The translations under genes and the position numbers were made by a program. The notes beneath the pieces were generated by a model that searched no databases, was not told the DNA's origin, and worked only from the letters and a program-made list of their open reading frames with translations. DNA of 5,135 nucleotides, taken from NCBI GenBank assembly GCA_002405515.1, contig DHLZ01000161.1, positions 1-5,135 of the forward strand, given 5' to 3'. This DNA comes from Planctomycetaceae bacterium UBA4655. GTDB taxonomy: Bacteria; Planctomycetota; Planctomycetia; Pirellulales; UBA1268. Shown here one piece after another: positions 1 to 5,135 of this stretch (position 1 is the stretch's first letter; each line of letters opens with the position of its first letter).

Positions 1-2
1 TT

Positions 3-56
3 TCAAACTGTAGAAGACGGGTCTGGAATGTCGTGCTCGGGGCTGTCGTGCTTCAT
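3..56 (-). CDS. 17-codon ORF overlapping the sigma stop; possible remnant start of a sigma partner gene
   Basis: The stop codon of the sigma reading frame (TGA, 55-53) overlaps an ATG (56-54) in an ATGA arrangement typical of translationally coupled genes. The ATG opens a 17-residue frame, MKHDSPEHDIPDPSSTV, which ends in TGA at 5-3. ECF sigma genes are commonly followed, with exactly this overlap, by an anti-sigma or other partner gene, and the acidic, polar start would suit such a cytoplasmic N-terminus. The frame stops almost at once, so either the partner gene is broken like the sigma gene, this is a tiny coupled peptide, or the overlap is chance. Sequence left of base 1 is needed to decide. 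No function can be assigned. Confidence 0.3.
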   Translation of the reverse strand: MKHDSPEHDIPDPSSTV

Positions 57-540
57 GGCGTGGCATGGTGCCGCAGGGACACGGCGAGCCGCTTCTTGGC
101 CTCGTGCAGCCGCCAGGAGATCGTCGCCCGCGAGCAGCCCTCGATCCGGGCGGCCTCGGCCTCCGCCTCCGGGGGCTCCGCCGGACAGGCCGCAGCCGGC
201 GGCAGTTCCGCCCGGCCGTCGATCGGCGACCGCCGTCGGCGGGCGAGGGTGTCGTGGGTGATGTTCATCGCGATCCGGTAGAGCCAGGTCGTGAAACGTG
301 CCCGACCATCGAAGCTTCCCAGGCCGCGGAAGGCACGCAGGAAGACATCCTGGACGAGGTCGTCGGCGAGGCGTTCGTCAAGCGTCATCGAGTGGACCAT
401 GGGGCGCCGGTGGCGAGGTGGCGGGAGGCGAGGATTTCCAGCGACCCGCGGTCTCCTGACTGCCGCCAGGCGGCCACAAGTTGCGCGTCGGAATCGGCCA
501 ACGTGGAAACACTCCGTCCTGCATGAACCGTTGGACGCAT
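53..540 (-). pseudogene. ECF-type RNA polymerase sigma-70 factor, frameshifted and internally deleted
   Basis: ECF sigma factors direct RNA polymerase to stress or signalling promoters. The chosen start is the ATG at 540, giving MRPTVHAGRS followed by region 1.2/2.1-like sequence (SDAQLVAAWRQSGDRGSLEI) up to RHLATGAP. This frame then ends at 385. Region 2 continues in another frame from 400: MVHSMTL, DERLADDLVQDVFLRAF and the promoter-melting segment FTTWLYRIAMNITHD, followed by LARRRR. One extra C in the CCCC run at 401-404 would join the two frames. Compared with ECF proteins generally, about four residues seem absent between MVHSMTL and DERLADD. About thirty residues of region 4.1 are also missing, so the linker runs directly into the region 4.2 helix-turn-helix (ARIEGCSRATISWRLHEAKKRL). 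No clear ribosome binding site precedes 540. The 109-base gap to the upstream gene shows no convincing terminator. The family assignment is firm; loss of function is inferred. A sequencing error could explain the frameshift but not easily the in-frame losses. Confidence 0.75.
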
Positions 541-649
541 CAGGACGACCGATCTTGGCTCGGCGTCGAAGGAGGGTTTTTGGACGGAATTCCCGGTCGA
601 AAGCAAGGCGCGTGCCGGGACGCGTTCCGGGGCCACGGTTCAGGTGGCG

Positions 650-1645
650 TTACCGCTCCTTTTGAGGCAGTCCCTGGTGTTCGAGGATCTGTCGTAGATC
701 CGAGAACGTGTTCGTGAACGATCGGAGCAGATTTTCCTGCCGCGGGCTGACAGCCGAGGCGAGCCTGTCTTTTTCGATCCGCGTGAGGGACAGGGCGACG
801 AGTTGGGGGCCGAGTTGTATCGCGGTCAACCGCGATCGACCGCCGCTTGGCAACTGCGGCCGCTCGGCAAGAAGCAGAGACTCGAGGTTCTCGTGTTGCT
901 TCTCGTCGAGGCCGAGCACGTCGTCGAACTGCACCATCACGCGGGCGACGATCGTCCGCCACAGGAAGTCCAGCGAAGCGTCCGTCTCGGTAGCGAGCCG
1001 GGCATGCTGCTCGGGCGCGAGCGTCGTCGGCAGGGCCTTCATGAACAACGACTCTCCGCTCGAGAGCAGAGCGAGTTGTTTGCGGCAGGCCTCGACGTCC
1101 GCCCGAAACTCCTTCATCCGCTCCGGCCACGCCCCGTCCTGCTGGTTCAGCTTCATGCCGAGATATTTTCGACGCACCGGGTCGATCGCATCGGCGGTGC
1201 GGCGGGCGTCCGATTCGATCGCTAGCCGCAGTTTTCGCCGCTGGGGCTCGGTGAGGCCGCCCAACGAGTCGATCCGCGCGAATGGTTCCTCGGCAATCCT
1301 GAGAACCCTCGCCAGGCTCGTTGACGCGGCATCCGCCCCGGTGGTCTCCGCCGGCGGTGCGGTCGCAGGGGCGTTGGCTCGATTGATGAACGAAATCTTT
1401 CGTTCGGGTTCTGGTTCGAAGACGGATCGATCGAAGTACGCACCGAAGTCCCAGGTGGCGGTCTGCCTCTGCAAGGGTGTCACGGGCGGCGGTTCATCGA
1501 CCAGGAGATCATCCTCCGCGTTCGCGACAGCCACGACCGCGACGCCGATCATGATCGCGACGACCCTCTCCGCCCAGCCTGTCCCGGCTGGCTTCCACCG
1601 CGGCCGATCGAACCTCGCCGGTCGCATCCATGTCGATCCTGTCAT
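650..1645 (-). CDS. Exported helical protein with LTxxQ-like motifs, planctomycete sigma-associated type
   Basis: This 331-residue protein starts at the ATG at 1645; upstream sequence in this frame overlaps the previous gene and looks non-coding. It begins with a basic N-region and a hydrophobic stretch (about residues 27-41) ending ANA before EDD, a good Sec signal with cleavage near residue 43. A Pro/Ala/Thr-rich linker (about 88-110) leads to a mostly helical domain with three LTxxQ-like helix starts: LTEPQ near 131, LAPEQ near 209 and LDEKQ near 246. The C-terminus reads SDLRQILEHQGLPQ. LTxxQ motifs are known from periplasmic stress proteins such as CpxP and Spy. From memory, the C-terminal half resembles a planctomycete family found beside ECF sigma genes. 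A periplasmic or surface sensing role is inference. The gene lies downstream of a second exported protein and upstream of the broken sigma gene, all on one strand, so it is probably co-transcribed. Confidence 0.85.
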   Translation of the reverse strand: MTGSTWMRPARFDRPRWKPAGTGWAERVVAIMIGVAVVAVANAEDDLLVDEPPPVTPLQRQTATWDFGAYFDRSVFEPEPERKISFINRANAPATAPPAETTGADAASTSLARVLRIAEEPFARIDSLGGLTEPQRRKLRLAIESDARRTADAIDPVRRKYLGMKLNQQDGAWPERMKEFRADVEACRKQLALLSSGESLFMKALPTTLAPEQHARLATETDASLDFLWRTIVARVMVQFDDVLGLDEKQHENLESLLLAERPQLPSGGRSRLTAIQLGPQLVALSLTRIEKDRLASAVSPRQENLLRSFTNTFSDLRQILEHQGLPQKER

Positions 1646-1668
1646 GGCGTCCACCACGGCCCTCTCAT
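1642..1668 (-). CDS. Eight-codon mini-ORF bridging two exported-protein genes
   Basis: The stop of the upstream gene (TGA, 1667-1665) overlaps an ATG at 1668-1666. That ATG opens MRGPWWTP and ends at TGA 1644-1642, which in turn overlaps the ATG (1645-1643) of the next exported protein. Ribosomes finishing the upstream gene could therefore reinitiate twice through ATGA junctions. The mini-ORF arises from a local duplication, because the upstream protein also ends WWTP. It may be translated as a coupling device or may only be a by-product of the duplication. No ribosome binding site or peptide function can be shown. Confidence 0.3.
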   Translation of the reverse strand: MRGPWWTP

Positions 1669-1681
1669 GGTGTCCACCACG
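1642..1681. repeat. Imperfect tandem duplication at a gene junction, 23-base period
   Basis: On the plus strand TCATGGCGTCCACCACG (1642-1658) recurs as TCATGGTGTCCACCACG (1665-1681), giving 16 of 17 bases identical with starts 23 bases apart. Read on the minus strand, each copy contains TGGTGGACRCCATGA. One copy supplies the stop of the upstream gene, and the other supplies the start of the downstream gene. A 23-base shift is out of frame, so the duplication converted what may once have been a direct ATGA overlap into two overlaps separated by a mini-ORF. Confidence 0.8.
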
Positions 1682-2540
1682 TGTCGTGCTGGGGCGGGAG
1701 TGCGATGGCTTGAAAAGGGTTCGGAGCATGGCGGGGAGCCTGGTTCGCGCCGGACTGTTCACGCCAGGTCTTCCACGCGGTCCGCTGCCACGTGTTGAGG
1801 TGTGGAGCGATATGGCCGTCGGCAAAGTCGGGGGCCAGTCTGACGAAGTTCGGATCGGTGAGCTCCCGGCTCCAGTCGTCTTTCCAGGCCCCTTCCAGGT
1901 CGGCCGCGATCGCGGCCCGCTGCGCGGTCGAGAGGTGCAGTTTGTCGTCGAGCCTGGCGACGATGCTTGCCCGTGCGGCGATGCCGCGGCGAGCCAGCCG
2001 GGCCGCTCGCTCCCGCTCATAGGCGGCAAACTCCTCCGGCGTCGCATGCGGTTTGACGGCCGCGTAGATCGCCTGCTGTACGTCCTTCCTGGCGTCGAAC
2101 GGTTCGCCCGCGGTTGCTACGGCCATCTTGCCGGCGGTGAAGATCTCCCGACGGGCGGCCGGCGAAAGGCTGCCGCACGATCCCCTCACGAGCTCCAGTT
2201 CTCCATCGACGACTCCTTGAAGCCACGGCTCGAGGTTTTTTTCGTATCGCTCGATCTGCTGCTGCCGCTGCTTTTGCACGGCGGCTTTCTGGGCCGCCTC
2301 CGCGGCGATCCCGCCGACGAGCGGATCGGACTCGGCCGCCGACAGCCCCGCCGCTGAAAGAACAGCGATCGAACCGACGACCCTCGCGGCGAGAGCATGC
2401 AGGAGCCGGATCGAACCTCGCCCGGCCGTGGTGTGGAAATTCGCACGGTGTCGGGCATCGGTTGCCACGATGAAGTCTCGAGCGACGAAGTCTCGAGCGA
2501 CGACCGCGTTTCGTGGGCGGGGCATGACCTTCGAAACCAC
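1665..2540 (-). CDS. Exported helical protein, planctomycete sigma-associated type
   Basis: The protein has 291 residues if started at the GTG at 2540, which has AAGGA ten bases upstream. The ATG at 2525 is the main alternative, and a longer frame runs to 2588. The N-terminus is long and basic and contains a VARDF repeat. A hydrophobic segment (about residues 54-66, ending GLSAA before ESD) looks like a late Sec signal or a single membrane anchor. Next come a Gln/Lys-rich probable coiled coil (about 79-103), a helical region beginning EPWLQGVVDGEL, an acidic/basic helix ending ARLDDKLHLSTAQ (LTxxQ-like, about 203) and the tryptophan-rich motifs GAWKDDWSREL, LNTWQRTAWKTW and DTWWTP. From memory, the segment from the LSTAQ helix to HIAPHLNTWQ resembles a second planctomycete family found beside ECF sigma genes. 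I know no biochemical activity; it may bind or sense something in the periplasm together with its downstream neighbour. Its stop codon lies in the duplicated ATGA junction, suggesting coupled translation. Confidence 0.8.
   Translation of the reverse strand: MVSKVMPRPRNAVVARDFVARDFIVATDARHRANFHTTAGRGSIRLLHALAARVVGSIAVLSAAGLSAAESDPLVGGIAAEAAQKAAVQKQRQQQIERYEKNLEPWLQGVVDGELELVRGSCGSLSPAARREIFTAGKMAVATAGEPFDARKDVQQAIYAAVKPHATPEEFAAYERERAARLARRGIAARASIVARLDDKLHLSTAQRAAIAADLEGAWKDDWSRELTDPNFVRLAPDFADGHIAPHLNTWQRTAWKTWREQSGANQAPRHAPNPFQAIALPPQHDTWWTP
2472..2501. repeat. 15-bp perfect tandem repeat, two copies
   Basis: GAAGTCTCGAGCGAC occurs at 2472-2486 and again at 2487-2501, each copy with an internal CTCGAG palindrome. 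It lies in the N-terminal extension of the exported protein on the minus strand and, being 15 bases long, keeps frame and yields VARDF twice. It lengthens the segment before the signal sequence and is a likely replication-slippage product. It could vary in copy number between strains. Confidence 0.85.
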
Positions 2541-2550
2541 GCTGTCGTTT

Positions 2551-2555
2551 TCCTT
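2551..2555 (-). promoter_or_regulatory. Candidate ribosome binding site favouring the GTG start at 2540
   Basis: The minus strand reads AAGGA here, with ten bases between it and the GTG at 2540. The spacing is slightly long but much better than the 25 bases to the ATG at 2525. That ATG has only a GAAGG two bases away, which is too close. This is the reason for choosing the GTG start. Confidence 0.4.
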
Positions 2556-2603
2556 TCGATCTCGGCGGCTCGCGATCATGGCAAGCAAATTACCCGGAAA
2601 GCG

Positions 2604-2632
2604 AGTATATCTTCCCCGGTCCGACGGACGTT
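2604..2632 (-). promoter_or_regulatory. Candidate promoter for the minus-strand operon
   Basis: The minus strand carries TATACT (2609-2604), five of six bases matching a vegetative -10 box, in otherwise very GC-rich DNA. It lies about 64 bases before the GTG start. No good TTGACA box lies 16-18 bases upstream; the sequence there is AACGTC, overlapping GGCAACG, which could instead be read as an ECF-like -35. An 11-base palindrome (2619-2629) sits in the spacer. The -10 box is visible; promoter function is inferred. Confidence 0.35.
2619..2629. promoter_or_regulatory. Short palindrome in the divergent promoter region, possible operator
   Basis: GTCCGACGGAC is a perfect inverted repeat with five-base arms around a single A. 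It falls between the candidate -35 and -10 positions of the minus-strand promoter, a typical repressor position. Short GC-rich palindromes also occur by chance, so this is only a candidate. Confidence 0.2.
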
Positions 2633-2758
2633 GCCGTGGGCCTTGCCTCTGGTGGGGTCCGCAACGATCGGGCTCGTCGGCAAGCCATCGCCGGCGAACT
2701 CGCCCCGGCTGCCCGTCTTGCCGCCCTTGTGGCGGTGAGCCTCTCCGGGGAACCGCTG

Positions 2759-2787
2759 TTGACGCCGCGTGATAGCACTCCTATCTC
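2759..2787 (+). promoter_or_regulatory. Candidate sigma-70-type promoter for the lipoprotein operon
   Basis: TTGACG (2759-2764) matches the -35 consensus in five of six bases. It is followed after exactly 17 bases by TATCTC (2782-2787), a weak -10 with the leading TAT. The pair ends about 40 bases before the ATG at 2827. Spacing and position are good, but the -10 is poor. A GGAACC at 2749-2754 could alternatively be an ECF-type -35. Confidence 0.4.
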
Positions 2788-2815
2788 TCCGCCCGGCTTC
2801 TTTCCACCCGCAGGT

Positions 2816-2820
2816 AGGAG
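2816..2820 (+). promoter_or_regulatory. Strong ribosome binding site (AGGAG) of the lipoprotein gene
   Basis: AGGAG lies six bases before the ATG at 2827, which is close to ideal spacing. It fixes the start there rather than at the internal ATG at 2917, although the latter would give a more conventional short lipoprotein signal. Confidence 0.75.
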
Positions 2821-2826
2821 AACGGC

Positions 2827-4023
2827 ATGAACCTCCGAGGCGATCGCCCCTCGCACGAAGTTGCTCGCTCGAGTTTCGCGGAGCGTCGCCGCGGTCGCCA
2901 TTCTCTGCCGGCGGCGATGTCCGGTCTCGTGGCGGTGGCGATCCTCGCATTGTCGGGCTGCAAAACCGGCGGCACGAGCTCGCCGCTTGCCTGGTGGCCG
3001 GGTAGCTCGAAGGGGCCGGCCGACAACGAAAAACTGGCTTCGGCACCGTCGTTCGACGGCAAGGTCGAGAAGCCTTCCGAGACGCAGCGGCCCTACCCGA
3101 CGACGACCACGCCGCAGTCCTATGCGGTCGATGGGCAGAAGCCCGCATCGCTCGCATCCGCCCCCGCCGCCACCCCCGCCGCCGCCCCGTCGGTTTTCGC
3201 CGGCGGGAACTCCCCCGACGCCTACGGGACGCGGGGTGCGGTTGCTGCCTCGAACCCGACGGCCACGGCGAGTCCGGCGACTCCCGGCGGCGTCGCCGCG
3301 CAGGTTGGCCCCTACCAGGGCTGGCCAGCGGGCGGCGGCCCGACCGCGACGGCTCCGACGTCGCCACCCCCTTCCCCGTCCGGCCCGGCTGCCTTCGCTG
3401 GATTGCCCGCCACATCGCCATCGACCGCGACGCCCGCAATGCCCGCCACGCCTCCAGCGGCAGGCTCGCCCGCCACGCCTCCAGCGGCAGGATCGTCCGC
3501 GGCGCTCGGCTTCGGATCCGCTTCGTCGATGACGCCCGACGCCCTCGAGCCGCCGGCCCGCTACGCCGACTCGCGGTTTGGCCAGGCAGCAGCGGCCGCG
3601 CCGAGCTTTTCCGCTGCGGCATCGTCGTCGTCGTCGGCAACGGTGTCGGAACCGGCGACCGAGCCCTCGAGCCGCTACTCGACATCGGGAGCGAGCCAGT
3701 TTGGAAGCCAGCCGTTCGCGGCCGCGGCCGCGGCCGCTCCAGCCGCGTTCGCGGCCTCCGCCCCTCCGCCGTCGCCGTCGGACGCTCTTCCCCAGGCGGC
3801 GTCGGCTGTCGGAGATCCCTCGGCCGTGCCACCGCAAACCAGTGTGAATCGGCTGCGTGCGCCGAGCGGTTCGGCCGGCCCCTCGACCCCCCCGGCGAGA
3901 AGGCCCGATCCCGGCTACCGACCCGGCGGGACATCGACCTACCGTCCGAGTCAGGCGATCGTCGGCGAGCCGGCCGACGACGGACCGGTCCGCCAAGCCT
4001 CGTTCCAATCGCCGCTGCGGTAG
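2827..4023 (+). CDS. Ala/Pro/Ser/Thr-rich lipoprotein of unknown function
   Basis: This 398-residue protein begins with a long basic N-region (about 30 residues rich in Arg and His). A hydrophobic stretch follows, ending in the lipobox LSGC, with the acylated cysteine at about residue 45 and then KTGG. It should be exported, cleaved by signal peptidase II and anchored to a membrane, probably the outer one. After a short segment with SPLAWWPGSS and RPYPTTTTPQSYAVDG, most of the mature chain is low-complexity Ala, Pro, Ser, Thr and Gly. It includes a duplicated ATPPAAGSP unit and Ala and Ser runs, and probably forms a disordered spacer. The C-terminus is more ordered in composition: PDPGYRPGGTSTYRPSQAIV and then VRQASFQSPLR, which may be the functional or conserved part. 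No catalytic motif is visible. The gene stands nine bases upstream of the phytase-like gene and shares its strand, so an operon is likely. Function is unknown. Confidence 0.85.
   Translation: MNLRGDRPSHEVARSSFAERRRGRHSLPAAMSGLVAVAILALSGCKTGGTSSPLAWWPGSSKGPADNEKLASAPSFDGKVEKPSETQRPYPTTTTPQSYAVDGQKPASLASAPAATPAAAPSVFAGGNSPDAYGTRGAVAASNPTATASPATPGGVAAQVGPYQGWPAGGGPTATAPTSPPPSPSGPAAFAGLPATSPSTATPAMPATPPAAGSPATPPAAGSSAALGFGSASSMTPDALEPPARYADSRFGQAAAAAPSFSAAASSSSSATVSEPATEPSSRYSTSGASQFGSQPFAAAAAAAPAAFAASAPPPSPSDALPQAASAVGDPSAVPPQTSVNRLRAPSGSAGPSTPPARRPDPGYRPGGTSTYRPSQAIVGEPADDGPVRQASFQSPLR
3441..3494 (+). repeat. 27-bp tandem repeat inside the lipoprotein gene
   Basis: Two 27-base units (3441-3467 and 3468-3494) differ at one base seen near their ends (GGCTC against GGATC). 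Each encodes ATPPAAGS plus one residue, adding a nine-residue step to the disordered region while keeping frame. This is a probable slippage duplication. Confidence 0.8.
3718..3737. repeat. GCGGCC run, perfect 20-bp palindrome
   Basis: The hexamer GCGGCC is repeated just over three times, giving a stretch that is its own reverse complement. In the lipoprotein frame it encodes an alanine run. It could form a hairpin or cruciform and is a likely site of copy-number change or assembly error. No regulatory role is evident. Confidence 0.75.
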
Positions 4024-4032
4024 AGTCATGGG

Positions 4033-5121
4033 ATGAGCTGTTTCGTTCCTCGCCGCCCGCGGCTGCTCTGCGCGGCCGGACTGCTGATCGCGGCGTCGAT
4101 ATCGACACGATCGACCGCTGACGAGGTCGTGGTGGACATGCGGGGCTCCCTGACCCTGCCCAAGGAGGTGCTCGATCCGGTGGGCAATTCCGCTCCGGTC
4201 TTGGGGTTGAGCGGCATCGCCTGGACGGGCGACGGCCGGTATCTCGGCGTGATGGACAACAGCCGGTCCGTTCTCTCGTTTCGGCTCGAGCTTTCCGACG
4301 CCGGCGGGCCGGTCTCGGCTTCGGAGTTTGCGATCTCGACCATCGCCGAGCATCACGACTACGAGGACGTCGTCTGGCTGCCACCACACGATGTCGCAAC
4401 GCGTGATTCGGCGGCGGTCGCCCCGCCGGCCGGGCGGGTGCTTTTGTGCGAGGAGGATTCCCCCGGGATCCACGCGTTCGATCTTTCGAGCGGGCGACGG
4501 CTTGCGAGCCTCGCGGTGCCCGAGATCTTTCGTCGCCGCCGGCCGAACCGCGGGTTCGAATCGCTCGCGATCGATGCCGGAGGCCGCCACGTCTGGACGG
4601 CCAACGAGGAACCGCTCGAGGTCGATGGGCCGCCGGTGGCCGCCGATGCGGCGGGCGTCGTGCGGCTGGCGCGCGTGCCGATCGCTCGCGGCGGCGGCGG
4701 CGACGCGTCGGCGACGATCCAGCACGCCTATCGCGTCGATCCACCGCACCGCTTCGTGAAGCTGCTCGACGGGCCGGTCTTCTCCGGCGTGACGGCGATC
4801 GTCTGCCTCGTGCCCGACAGATTGCTCGTGCTGGAGCGGAGCGGCGGCGCCGGGCTGCCGCCGTTCGAGAGCCGGCTCTACGAGGTCTCGCTCGACGGCG
4901 CCGAGGACGTCTCCGGCGTGCGGGAGCGGCTTGTCGAGAAGGCATCGGCGGCGGTGCCCAAGCGGCTCCTCTGGAAGGGGCAACTCGGCATCAACCTCGA
5001 GGGGCTCTGCCTCGGCCCAAAGCTCGCCGACGGCGGCAGGGCACTCGTCGGCATCGGCGACAACGGCGGACTCGACACGCCCAGCAGGCTCGTCGTCTTC
5101 AGACTGACGAGGCGACCCTGA
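4033..5121 (+). CDS. Secreted esterase-like/phytase-like beta-propeller protein
   Basis: This complete protein has 362 residues. A short Arg-rich start and a hydrophobic segment (LLCAAGLLIAA) with likely cleavage near residue 29 (STA before DE) mark a Sec signal. The mature chain has the pattern of the 'esterase-like activity of phytase' family (Pfam Phytase-like). It shows GLSGIAWTGDGRYLGVMDN near 58-76, an acidic segment LCEEDSPGIHAFD near 138-150, NRGFESLAID followed by HVWTANEEPL near 172-195, and a final NLEGL with GIGDNGG near 321-347. In this family such Glu/Asp clusters sit on a beta-propeller and may bind calcium. Phosphate-ester hydrolysis is possible, but the substrate is unknown and activity is poorly established for the family. 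The start follows the lipoprotein stop by nine bases and has no strong ribosome binding site, suggesting translation coupled to that gene. An out-of-frame ATG lies at 4028. Confidence 0.85.
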   Translation: MSCFVPRRPRLLCAAGLLIAASISTRSTADEVVVDMRGSLTLPKEVLDPVGNSAPVLGLSGIAWTGDGRYLGVMDNSRSVLSFRLELSDAGGPVSASEFAISTIAEHHDYEDVVWLPPHDVATRDSAAVAPPAGRVLLCEEDSPGIHAFDLSSGRRLASLAVPEIFRRRRPNRGFESLAIDAGGRHVWTANEEPLEVDGPPVAADAAGVVRLARVPIARGGGGDASATIQHAYRVDPPHRFVKLLDGPVFSGVTAIVCLVPDRLLVLERSGGAGLPPFESRLYEVSLDGAEDVSGVRERLVEKASAAVPKRLLWKGQLGINLEGLCLGPKLADGGRALVGIGDNGGLDTPSRLVVFRLTRRP

Positions 5122-5135
5122 GCCCAGCGACCCTG

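Noticed and set aside
583..600. GGAATTCC palindrome near a T run in the gap before the sigma gene, considered as a terminator
   Set aside because: The T run lies on the wrong side of the stem for either transcript, and the stem is AT-poor only at its ends and short.
1646..2047. N-terminal extension of the protein ending at 650, back to an ATG at 2047
   Set aside because: It overlaps the upstream gene in another frame, is Ser/Pro/Arg-rich noise, and would bury a clean Sec signal that follows the ATG at 1645.
708..2357. A 549-codon plus-strand open frame opposite the two exported minus-strand proteins
   Set aside because: It spans the junction of two well-supported genes and has shadow-like Ser/Arg-rich composition without motifs.
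2721..2735. Small hairpin CCGCC-CTTGT-GGCGG between the divergent genes
   Set aside because: The stem is only five base pairs with no following T run, so it is not a terminator. Such stems are common in GC-rich DNA.
2636..2830. A 64-codon plus-strand ORF in the divergent intergenic region
   Set aside because: There is no ribosome binding site and no motif, and it overlaps the candidate promoter and ribosome binding site of the lipoprotein gene.
2576..4983. Two very long minus-strand open frames of nearly 800 codons each, antisense to the lipoprotein and phytase-like genes
   Set aside because: They are extremely rich in Arg, Pro and Gly, show no domain, overlap each other in different frames and run across an evident intergenic region. 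GC-rich DNA with few stop codons explains them. The plus-strand genes have signal sequences, a ribosome binding site and recognisable motifs.
5114..5135. Short direct repeat GCGACCCTG around and after the last stop codon
   Set aside because: Nine bases repeated once at the window edge is within chance for this composition, and no element boundary is visible.

Overview
The window is GC-rich DNA that reads like a planctomycete chromosome, probably from the Pirellulales or a relative. This rests on protein style: long basic N-termini ahead of Sec signals, Ala/Pro/Ser/Thr-rich lipoproteins, and a pair of secreted proteins resembling families I remember beside ECF sigma factors in planctomycetes. 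No search was run, so the taxonomy is inference. I see no rRNA, tRNA, CRISPR array, insertion sequence or phage gene.

Layout. Two divergent gene groups face away from a promoter region at about 2541-2826. The minus-strand group reads leftwards. It contains an exported helical protein (2540-1665), a second exported protein with LTxxQ-like motifs (1645-650), a damaged ECF sigma factor (540-53) and a 17-codon ORF that starts on the sigma stop codon (56-3). The plus-strand group contains a low-complexity lipoprotein (2827-4023) and, nine bases later, a secreted protein of the 'esterase-like activity of phytase' type (4033-5121), which is complete just before the window ends.

How the parts may work together. 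The two exported minus-strand proteins look co-translated. Their junction carries a 23-base-period duplication that creates an eight-codon mini-ORF, which links the stop of one gene to the start of the next through two overlapping stop/start (ATGA) junctions. With the sigma factor they look like an envelope-sensing or sigma-linked module. The sigma gene, however, is frameshifted in a C run and lacks the first half of region 4, so it is probably inactive unless this is a sequence error. The plus-strand pair is probably an operon for two envelope proteins of unknown physiological role.

The most unusual points are the triple-lesioned sigma gene, the mini-ORF at the 1665/1645 junction, and the association of two LTxxQ-like secreted proteins with a sigma factor.
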